Below, one piece after another: positions 35,738-42,008 of a stretch of 64,000 nt of DNA; the stretch's first letter is position 1, and each line of letters begins with the position of its first letter. Source of the DNA: Photobacterium lipolyticum (lineage in GTDB: Bacteria; Pseudomonadota; Gammaproteobacteria; Enterobacterales; Vibrionaceae). Location of the stretch: assembly GCF_003026475.1 (NCBI RefSeq), contig NZ_PYMC01000020.1, forward strand, positions 1 through 64,000, written 5' to 3'. A program made the position numbers and the translations under genes. The notes under the pieces are model-generated. The model was not told the origin of the DNA and made no database searches. It saw only the letters and a program-made list of their open reading frames with translations.

Positions 35738-35936
35738 TTGAAGTGCGACACCCTCACACTGACAATGATCGCATCGAGAGGCTTATATACTGCATTAGCC
35801 GTACCCAAAATAGAAGCACTATGGGCTCAGATGGGGGCCGTGTCTCAACTAAAGCCAGTAATATCAGCCGGAATAACACCAGGTATACAGAGGAGCACCC
35901 GTTCGGTGCCCCTTGTTTTAAATTTTTTCTAAACGC
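35738..35936 (+). other. unassigned segment ending in a terminator-like hairpin
   Basis: About 200 bases richer in GC than the flanks lie between the cold-shock promoter and the next gene. An open plus-strand frame (MKCDTLTLTMIASRGLYTAL...) spans it, but it has no ribosome site and no recognised family. A GAGCACC-CGTTC-GGTGCCC hairpin with T-rich sequence after it closes the segment on the plus strand. It could be a small RNA gene or the relic of a lost gene. Confidence 0.3.
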
Positions 35937-36187
35937 GCTAATCGGATGGTTAGTTCGGCGACTTGCTGTTCAAGCTGTTTGATGCGCGCTTCGGTATTGA
36001 GTGTCGGCTCTGTTTTTTGAATATTCGGAACTTTGGCATTTTTCTTCCATGCTTGCAGCGCTCTAATAATCACAGGCATTGGCAGCGGATCAGCCAGCCT
36101 TGCTTTGATTAAGGCGACAGAGGGCTCTTTGCCTTCTGCGATAAGTGACGTAATAACCTGTTCTAATGCTTGGGTAATGTCTGACAT
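35918..36187 (-). CDS. small protein with KfrA-like N-terminus and coiled-coil tail
   Basis: An 89-residue protein. Residues 1-50 resemble the helical N-terminal DNA-binding part of KfrA-type proteins (EGKEPSVALIKARLADPLPMPVIIRALQAWK), in which successive helices have this spacing. Residues 65-89 form a heptad coiled coil (EARIKQLEQQVAELTIRLARLEK). It is probably a small DNA-binding dimer; its target is unknown. ATG 36187 has AGGA upstream and is preferred over an upstream in-frame ATG. It sits 44 bases after the DUF2789 gene on the same strand. Confidence 0.65.
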   Translation of the reverse strand: MSDITQALEQVITSLIAEGKEPSVALIKARLADPLPMPVIIRALQAWKKNAKVPNIQKTEPTLNTEARIKQLEQQVAELTIRLARLEKI

Positions 36188-36231
36188 TTTATCCTGGATC
36201 CCTGTGGGCAACATGTATCTCAATATATGGG

Positions 36232-36465
36232 CTATTTTCGTAGCAAAGCATCGAGTTGATCAATGACTTCACACCAGTCTGCGTCCTGTTCCTGCGATTC
36301 TTTTAAAAAACGTTGCTGAGATGGTTGTAAAAAATTGGCTTCTATCAATTTTTCGTGTTGTTCAAGACGGTGTTCTGTGAGGAAGTTTTCAATAAATTCC
36401 TTTGAGTTGTTCAAACCTAGTTGACTGAAAAGACTTGATAAATTGTGATTGAATGTTTCCATCAT
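36232..36465 (-). CDS. DUF2789 family protein
   Basis: A 77-residue acidic helical protein matching DUF2789 (NLSSLFSQLGLNNSKEFIENFLTEHRL...FLQPSQQRFLKESQEQDADWCEVIDQLDALLR). Function is unknown. Two adjacent ATGs (36465, 36462) follow GAGGG; the second has the better spacing. It probably forms a two-gene unit with the KfrA-like gene. Confidence 0.8.
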   Translation of the reverse strand: MMETFNHNLSSLFSQLGLNNSKEFIENFLTEHRLEQHEKLIEANFLQPSQQRFLKESQEQDADWCEVIDQLDALLRK

Positions 36466-36489
36466 TATTCCCTCAGCAAATTAATATTA

Positions 36490-36571
36490 TATCCAAACCA
36501 CTCAGCTGCAGAGTTCAGCGAGAATTCATTGGCTCTTATCACGGCTGCCATTTGAGTGAATAGTGGTTCTA
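36490..36571. repeat. dispersed ~85-base repeat, copy B
   Basis: It shares with copy A (26271-26356) the left end ATCCAAACCAC, the GCGAGAATTCATT block and the long right end GCTGCCATTTGAGTGAATAG plus TGGTTCTA. It lies between the DUF2789 gene and the regulatory region of the first csrB gene. Confidence 0.8.
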
Positions 36572-36627
36572 GACAAGTATAGTGAGGCTGGATCCAAGCA
36601 ACAAGTCGACCTGATATCTGCCGGTCT

Positions 36628-36645
36628 TGTAAGAGATCTCTTACA
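36628..36645. promoter_or_regulatory. GacA/UvrY/VarA box of csrB1
   Basis: TGTAAGAGATCTCTTACA, a perfect TGTAAG-N6-CTTACA palindrome, the binding motif of the BarA/UvrY (VarS/VarA, GacS/GacA) response regulator. It is centred about 180 bases before the csrB1 start, the same distance as in the second copy. A GGAGATA motif follows in both copies. Confidence 0.9.
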
Positions 36646-36815
36646 AAGGCGTAGGAGATACTCAGCTTGATTGGTGGTAATCGTGGTAGGTAAAATGAAT
36701 TATATACTTATTATCAGTTACTTATGATTTCATGGTGTTCTTTTTTATTAAATATTTTTCAGAAAGGCGATTTTCCTACCTTGTTCAGAATTGGAAAAAG
36801 GGTAATCTTATTGGT

Positions 36816-37253
36816 GTCGGAAGGAACTGACCGGAACGGAACAGGAAATAGCCAAGGATTATGGCAGTCTCAGGATGAGGCCGGTATATCAGGACGGTGT
36901 ATCGAACATGGACTGTGAAGGGAACAACCGAAGGATCGGTTAATAGTAAGTAGGATACTTACTGGTCAGGAAGACAAATGGACCACTTCAGGATGAAGTC
37001 AGGGACACCTCTAGGATAGAGGCATAAAGGAACACTTCAGGACGAAGTAAAGGATACCTCCAGGAAGGAGATGAGAGTTGATGCTGGATGTGTCGACGGG
37101 TCAGGAAGGCCAAAGGATCTCTTCTGGATGAAGAATAAAAGGAATACGCTGAAGGATCACAGCGGTTCAATGGAATGATGCAGGGAGCACCCTCGTAGCC
37201 GGATTGCTGCAAGTAAGACCTAAGGGCGCGACGCAAGTCGCGCCCGTTTTTTT
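36816..37253 (+). ncRNA. csrB1: CsrB-type regulatory RNA, copy 1
   Basis: A non-coding RNA of about 438 nt that would sequester the translational regulator CsrA. It has about thirty GGA motifs, many displayed as CAGGATG, CAGGACG or AAGGA in loops of short stems, such as CTTCAGGATGAAG, CCTCTAGGATAGAGG and CTTCAGGACGAAG. This is the CsrB hallmark. The start is placed at GTCGG after TTGTTC-16-TAATCT (36781-36808). The end is the hairpin GGGCGCGAC..GTCGCGCCC with seven T. The location between syd and yqcC matches E. coli csrB. No open frame fits. Confidence 0.92.
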
Positions 37254-37421
37254 GAAATATGCCCCCACACAACCACACTTCTTTCGGTTACGCATGGAAT
37301 TTTCATGCTGACTATTTTCTTTGTTTCAAATAAATTTCCACCTTAATCGTCAAAAACGTTATCAATTGAATTTTTAATAACCCGTAGCTAGGTCGTCATA
37401 ATCTCTTTTATCTCGCTTCCG

Positions 37422-37439
37422 TGTGAGAGATCTCTTACA
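37422..37439. promoter_or_regulatory. GacA/UvrY/VarA box of csrB2
   Basis: TGTGAGAGATCTCTTACA, one mismatch from the copy-1 box, centred about 180 bases before the csrB2 start. Between the boxes and the -10 elements the two regions differ greatly in sequence yet keep the same length. The rest of 37254-37609 shows only the candidate -35/-10 of csrB2 (37575-37602). Confidence 0.88.
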
Positions 37440-37609
37440 AAGCTGTGGGAGATACGGGAAAAACAAACGGGCAGATCACGCGCCTATAATTTTAAGTAAT
37501 TGAATGCAAAGGGTTTTGATTGGTTTCTCTTAATGTGCGTCTTTTTCTCACAGATGCGATTGTTTGATCAAGGGTTCTTTTCTTCACGATTCCGCGTAAT
37601 CTTATTGGT

Positions 37610-38050
37610 GTCGGAAGGAACTGACCGGAACGGAACAGGAAATAGCCAAGGATTATGGCAGTCTCAGGATGAGGCCGGTATATCAGGACGATGTATCGAA
37701 CATGGACTGGGAAGGGAACAACCGAAGGATCGGTTAATAGTAAGTAGGATACTTACTGGTCAGGAAGACAAATGGACCACTTCAGGATGAAGTCAGGGAC
37801 ACCTCTAGGATAGAGGCATAAAGGAACACTTCAGGACGAAGTAAAGGACACCTCCAGGACGGAGAAGAGAGTCAGTATTGGATGTACTGACGGGTCGGGA
37901 TTAGGCCAAAGGACAACTTCAGGACGAAGAATTAAGGAATACGCCGAAGGATTACGGCGATTCAATGGAATGATGCAGGGAGCACGATAGTAGCGGGATT
38001 GCTGCAAGTAAGACCTAAGGGCGCGACGAAAGTCGCGCCCGTTCTTGTTT
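37610..38050 (+). ncRNA. csrB2: CsrB-type regulatory RNA, copy 2
   Basis: A second CsrB gene 356 bases after the first. From the -10 box (37597) over about 263 bases it differs from copy 1 at only three positions that I can find. The last part is more diverged but keeps the stems through paired changes. A candidate promoter is TTCTTT-16-TAATCT. The terminator stem GGGCGCGAC..GTCGCGCCC is kept, but the T tract reads GTTCTTGTTT, so termination may be weaker. Its expected role is CsrA sequestration, as for copy 1. Confidence 0.92.
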
Positions 38051-38078
38051 CTGGCCCAGAGCCCAGTACGCATCGCTG

Positions 38079-38135
38079 CTAGACCCTAGACCCTAGACCC
38101 TAGACCCTAGACCCTAGACCCTAGACCCTAGACCC
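38079..38135. repeat. heptamer tandem repeat (CTAGACC)x8
   Basis: Eight uninterrupted copies of the 7-base unit CTAGACC, starting about 30 bases after the csrB2 terminator. The last unit contains, on the minus strand, the TAG stop codon of the DUF3301 gene. The array probably varies in length by slippage. Confidence 0.95.
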
Positions 38136-38442
38136 CTTCAGTTTCCGGCATACGATGCGGCGGTACATGAATGTGCATTGGTCGGAAGCCTTTCATTATC
38201 ACATAACCTTGATACGTGTCATGGCCATCGGCTGAGAACTCAAAAAGATACACTGTTTGCCATCCCCAGTTACCTTTCTTATCCTTAAGCTTATGTGAGC
38301 CTCTGGCGGTACTGAGTAACTGTAATCCTAGAGTGCTACAGCGCTGTTCTATAAATTTTTGGGCCAATTCAGTTTGTCGGCGCTGCTGCCAGAACAGGTA
38401 AGCGCCGAAAGTGACCAAAAGTATTGCAAGTAAGTTATCCAT
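38128..38442 (-). CDS. DUF3301 family protein
   Basis: A 104-residue protein with one N-terminal membrane span (about residues 3-18, NLLAILLVTFGAYLFW) and a cytoplasmic domain containing KFIEQRCSTLGLQLLSTA and WGWQTVYLFEFSADGHDTYQGYV. This fits DUF3301, a family of unknown function in Vibrio relatives. Its stop codon lies inside a heptamer tandem repeat. It follows the DUF3549 gene by 46 bases on the same strand. Confidence 0.82.
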   Translation of the reverse strand: MDNLLAILLVTFGAYLFWQQRRQTELAQKFIEQRCSTLGLQLLSTARGSHKLKDKKGNWGWQTVYLFEFSADGHDTYQGYVIMKGFRPMHIHVPPHRMPETEGV

Positions 38443-38488
38443 TTCTGAGAGAGGCTGTCCTTAGTGCGGCAGGTGCCGATTGGTATAG

Positions 38489-39535
38489 TTACTGACCACG
38501 AGCATGTTGCTGAAGTTGTGTAATCGCTTCAACTAACGCTGGGTTAGCTTGGCTATGAAGCACTTGCAACATGATGCCACGCAGTAAAGGCAGCATAACA
38601 AGGTCGGCAAATAGCTGGTTGAACAAGGTTTGATCTTTGGTTTCAGCTAAACGGAGCAAGAACAGGCTTGCAGTGTCAGTATTCGTAAGGCCATTCCAGC
38701 AGCGCCCGGCTATTGCCACTAAGACTTCTGGGTGGCAAAGCTCAGCTTGCTGTAACAGCCGATCTAATTGCTCTGTCAGTGTTTCACTGTTACCCCCAGC
38801 CAGAGAGCGGATCAGCGCTGCCACTAAGAAGAGATCAGGCTCCGTCGATGCGGTTTCTGTTAGTAACCGCTCACTTAAACGCTGGCTAATATTATCCGGA
38901 ATATCACAATGCTCTAAGCAGCCGAGTAATGCGTAGAGTGGTGTCATTGGCAGGTTATTCACCGCTTTTCGCAGCAAAGTACTGTTATTTTCTTGCTTCA
39001 TACGGGCACAAACATCAGCCAGACCTTGTAGACCGACACCTTGCCATTGCTCCCAGCCTAGCGCACCACTTAAGAAGTGCTGGGCATGTTCGTAATACTG
39101 GCTTGCTGGCAGAGAAAGCTGTTGACGAAGTTGGGCATGAAAAATTGCCATTTTGTCGTCATTAGGCTTAAACGTGTATGGATTTTTGGCTAGTTTCTGC
39201 TGTTCTTCTTCTGTTGGTTCTGCATTCAGGGTTGCGCCCATCGCTTCGATAACATACTTGATGAAATCACCAACCGCGGCTTGTTTTAATAAACCACGTT
39301 CATCTAATGGCAAGCGCAAGAACCAGATCCAAGGTGGATTACCATTCTGCCAAAAAGAGATGGAAAGGTGGGCATGTTGCTGCAGCGGCCATGGATAAGG
39401 TTGGCGGTTTTCTTCAACGGCCTTAAATTGCTCGATATCAATTTCGCTGACACGGCGACCAAGATCGAAAATCGTGTACTGACAACCGGCGTTATCCAGC
39501 AACTGGGTGAGGGTATGAAATGTATCCATGGACAT
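38489..39535 (-). CDS. DUF3549 family protein
   Basis: A 348-residue soluble protein matching DUF3549 of Vibrionaceae and relatives, function unknown. It opens with TFHTLTQLLDNAGCQYTIFDLGRRVSEID and has a WIWFLRLPLDERGLLKQAAVGDFIKYV block near residues 70-96. The C-terminal half is helical, with Leu/Ala-rich segments that look like HEAT-type helices. It forms an operon with the DUF3301 gene and is divergent from yqcC. Confidence 0.85.
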   Translation of the reverse strand: MSMDTFHTLTQLLDNAGCQYTIFDLGRRVSEIDIEQFKAVEENRQPYPWPLQQHAHLSISFWQNGNPPWIWFLRLPLDERGLLKQAAVGDFIKYVIEAMGATLNAEPTEEEQQKLAKNPYTFKPNDDKMAIFHAQLRQQLSLPASQYYEHAQHFLSGALGWEQWQGVGLQGLADVCARMKQENNSTLLRKAVNNLPMTPLYALLGCLEHCDIPDNISQRLSERLLTETASTEPDLFLVAALIRSLAGGNSETLTEQLDRLLQQAELCHPEVLVAIAGRCWNGLTNTDTASLFLLRLAETKDQTLFNQLFADLVMLPLLRGIMLQVLHSQANPALVEAITQLQQHARGQ

Positions 39536-39711
39536 AGCTATCGCTCCTAAATCTGAATCGAGAGTATATCAAAGACAACAATTAACTGACTATTCAATTG
39601 CGTAAATCGCGTTGTCAGATTTTGCCATGGAATGGGCGATAATAGGTAACAGGTTGGGTGCGGGGAGTTGAGGTGGTATCCTTGCCCGCCCATTTCTTGA
39701 AGAGCAGAATC

Positions 39712-40032
39712 ATGGATAAAAATCGTCATAGCCAGTTGTTGTTAGAAAAGCTTAAGGTTGTCATGCATGAAACTGGCCTTTGGGAAAGCGTTGCACCAAG
39801 TCAGGCTTCGTTGGCGAGTACAGAACCGTTTGCGGTAGATACGCTAACCTGTAACCAATGGTTACAATGGATCTTTATTCCTAAAATGACTCAGCTAGTC
39901 ACCATGCAGCAGCCTTTGCCTGCGCATTTCGAACTTTCACCTTATGTTGAAGAAGCAATGAAGCATAACAAGGGTGTTGGTGCCATTATTCGTGTCACAC
40001 GTGAATTAGATAACCTGTTTAAGGCTCAATAA
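39712..40032 (+). CDS. yqcC: YqcC family protein
   Basis: A 106-residue helical protein of the YqcC (DUF446) family, function unknown. Recognised by LLEKLKVVMHETGLWESVAPS, FAVDTLTCNQWLQWIFIPKM and PAHFELSPYVEEAM. ATG 39712 gives the family start MDKNRHSQLL; the frame extends further up without a better site. truC starts 3 bases after its stop. yqcC-truC-yqcA is the E. coli order. Confidence 0.92.
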   Translation: MDKNRHSQLLLEKLKVVMHETGLWESVAPSQASLASTEPFAVDTLTCNQWLQWIFIPKMTQLVTMQQPLPAHFELSPYVEEAMKHNKGVGAIIRVTRELDNLFKAQ

Positions 40033-40035
40033 TCG

Positions 40036-40773
40036 ATGGAATTAGAAATTCTTTTTCAGGACCAATATTTGGTCGCAGTCAATAAACCTGCGGGTATGTT
40101 GGTACACAGATCTTGGCTAGATAGCCATGAAACGGTTTTTGTGATGCAAACACTGCGAGATCAGTTGGGCCAGCATGTTTTTCCGTTACATCGATTAGAT
40201 CGCCCGACATCGGGGGTGCTGCTGTTTGGTTTATCCAGTGAAATAGCCGCGTTAATGATGCCGAAATTTGCCGGGCGCGATATCCATAAAACCTATCATG
40301 CAGTGGTGCGCGGTTGGATCAAAGAAGCCGCGGTATTGGATTATCCTCTAAAGAAAGAGCTGGATAAGATCGCGGACAAAAATGCGGTTGAAGAGCAAGA
40401 AGCCCAAGAGGCGGTAACGGCATACCAACCATTGGCCACTGTCGAAACCGATATTCCGGTCGGGCGCTATGCCACAAGCCGGTATTGTCTGGTAGAAATG
40501 AAGCCGGAGACGGGGCGCAAGCATCAGCTACGTCGCCATATGCACCATTTAAGCCACCATATTATCGGAGATGTCAATCATGGTGATGGTCGTCATAACC
40601 GCATGTTCCGTGAAAATTATGAATGCCATCGTCTGATGCTGCATGCATCACGGCTGCAGTTTGACCATCCTGTAACCGGGCAAGGGATTGATATTCGAGC
40701 TGATGTTGATGAAGTCTGGTTACGTGTTATGGCTGCGTTTGATTGGTCGACAGACTTACTGGTAAACCAATAA
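40036..40773 (+). CDS. truC: tRNA pseudouridine(65) synthase TruC
   Basis: TruC converts U65 of tRNA-Ile and tRNA-Asp to pseudouridine. The 245-residue RluA-family protein has the catalytic aspartate in LHRLDRPTSGVLLFG near residue 55, preceded by AVNKPAGMLVHRSW. MKPETGRKHQLRRHM near residue 155 is also typical. The gene is coupled to yqcC. Confidence 0.95.
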   Translation: MELEILFQDQYLVAVNKPAGMLVHRSWLDSHETVFVMQTLRDQLGQHVFPLHRLDRPTSGVLLFGLSSEIAALMMPKFAGRDIHKTYHAVVRGWIKEAAVLDYPLKKELDKIADKNAVEEQEAQEAVTAYQPLATVETDIPVGRYATSRYCLVEMKPETGRKHQLRRHMHHLSHHIIGDVNHGDGRHNRMFRENYECHRLMLHASRLQFDHPVTGQGIDIRADVDEVWLRVMAAFDWSTDLLVNQ

Positions 40774-40883
40774 GGCTGATCGGTTGTTTTAATGAGATAG
40801 CTCCCGTTGTGAGGGGGTTTATTTGCATCTTGTGCCATCAATAGCCAAATTTAAGGAAAGACAGAAAGCGAGGCTGGAAAACG

Positions 40884-41339
40884 ATGGCAAAAATTGGTGT
40901 ATTTGTTGGTTCAGTCTTTGGTGGCGCGGAGGATGTCGCGCAAGAGGTGGTGGAGACGTTGACCGCAAATGGTCATGTAGCCCAACTCTATTTAGAGCCT
41001 CTGCTTACTGAATTCCTTGAATATCAAAATGATGTGGTTTTGATTATTACTTCAACCACCGGGCAGGGGGAACTACCGGATAATATCCTGCCGCTTTATT
41101 GTGCACTGAATGATCAGTTTCCCTTATTGCCCAATCTTCACTACGGTGTGATTTCGATGGGGGATTCCAGCTATGGTGAGGAGCGTTATTGCGGGGCCGG
41201 GCGACAATTTGATGAACTGTTACAGCAGTTGCAAGCCACTCCTCTCGCAGAGCGGCTGGATATCGATGCCTGTGTGAATTTTGATGCGCTGGAAGTGACA
41301 CTGCCTTGGTTGAGTGGCTTCATCAAACAAGTTGTGTAA
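40884..41339 (+). CDS. yqcA: flavodoxin YqcA
   Basis: A 151-residue short-chain flavodoxin. The phosphate-binding loop is GSVFGGAEDVAQE at about residues 8-20; isoalloxazine-contact segments are TSTTGQGELPDN near 57 and GDSSYGEERYC near 92. Its redox partner is unknown. It follows truC by 110 bases in the conserved yqcC-truC-yqcA order. A longer start upstream in another frame is not credible. Confidence 0.92.
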   Translation: MAKIGVFVGSVFGGAEDVAQEVVETLTANGHVAQLYLEPLLTEFLEYQNDVVLIITSTTGQGELPDNILPLYCALNDQFPLLPNLHYGVISMGDSSYGEERYCGAGRQFDELLQQLQATPLAERLDIDACVNFDALEVTLPWLSGFIKQVV

Positions 41340-41352
41340 TAGGCCGTGAGTC

Positions 41353-41386
41353 GGCATTCCTGCTGATTTTATAGATCAGGAATGCC
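41353..41386. terminator. hairpin between convergent yqcA and yaeH
   Basis: GGCATTCCTG and CAGGAATGCC form a ten-base-pair stem 13 bases after yqcA. There is no clear U tract on either strand. Confidence 0.55.
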
Positions 41387-41435
41387 TTGGTGCCTATAGC
41401 CATCGAGAACCTTATATCAGGCCTCTTTCATTGTT

Positions 41436-41465
41436 GCTGAACTCTGCATCTTGAGGTGGTTTGGG
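41436..41465. repeat. dispersed repeat, partial copy C
   Basis: Read on the minus strand, AAACCACCTCAAGATGCAGA followed by GTTCAGC matches the left 30 bases of copies A and B; the right part is missing or decayed. It is placed at the junction between the recC-to-yqcA and glnD-to-dnaE synteny blocks. Confidence 0.65.
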
Positions 41466-41473
41466 TACTGTGT

Positions 41474-41854
41474 TTATTTCAGTTTTTCTAAATCCGCTTC
41501 TATTTCAGCGATCTTATGACTGACCACCTGCTCTAAGTGGCGTAAGTCACTGAGAATTTTCTTTTTAATGTCTACATCTTTGGGTTTTCTTTGGGTGATT
41601 TGATCGAGTTCATCAATGATGTGGGTAAGCGTGCGATTGATTTCGGTAATTTCTTTGTATTCGCGGTTGCCACTGTTCACGACGACAGATTTGCGCTGAC
41701 GCGGGAATTTAAACTTTACGCTTTTGGCAAACAATTCACCTTTATTCTTGGCAAAATAGATTTTTAAAATATCATTTGCGGCTTCCTGCCGCAGGCTGTA
41801 ACGCTCAATTCTTTCCGGATATTCGATACCGATACTGGTGAGGTGTGGGTACAT
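41474..41854 (-). CDS. yaeH: UPF0325 family protein YaeH
   Basis: A 126-residue protein closely resembling E. coli YaeH (128 residues): [40 protein letters not shown] and [20 protein letters not shown]. Function is unknown. The start is set at [16 protein letters not shown] to match the family; an in-frame ATG 54 bases upstream would add a non-conserved extension. It is next to glnD, as this gene is close to dapD-glnD in E. coli. Confidence 0.92.
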   Translation of the reverse strand: MYPHLTSIGIEYPERIERYSLRQEAANDILKIYFAKNKGELFAKSVKFKFPRQRKSVVVNSGNREYKEITEINRTLTHIIDELDQITQRKPKDVDIKKKILSDLRHLEQVVSHKIAEIEADLEKLK

Positions 41855-41990
41855 ATAGGTCTCATTCAATTGTTCTGGTTTTCCGCCACTGTAGCAAGAA
41901 CCGATCATAACTTCTTGAGCTGGGTGGTGAGAGTGTGGGCAAGATCGCGCATCCCCTGAGCATCAGGGATCAGATGCTCAGGAGGTGGGT

Positions 41991-42008
41991 TATACCAACC
42001 GGTATTAA
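41991..42008. repeat. ATACCAAT-family palindrome at the end of glnD
   Basis: ATACCAACCGGTAT-type inverted repeat immediately after the glnD stop codon, which lies within it. Confidence 0.55.

Noticed and set aside
36816..38050. Repeated GGA-centred short motifs that could look like a CRISPR array
   Set aside because: Spacing is irregular and the motifs sit in loops of short stems within a transcript that has its own promoter and terminator. This is the CsrB pattern, and no constant repeat or cas gene is present.
38079..38135. The heptamer array as a telomere-like end or plasmid iteron
   Set aside because: It is internal to a normal chromosomal gene order, and there are no replication or partition genes nearby.
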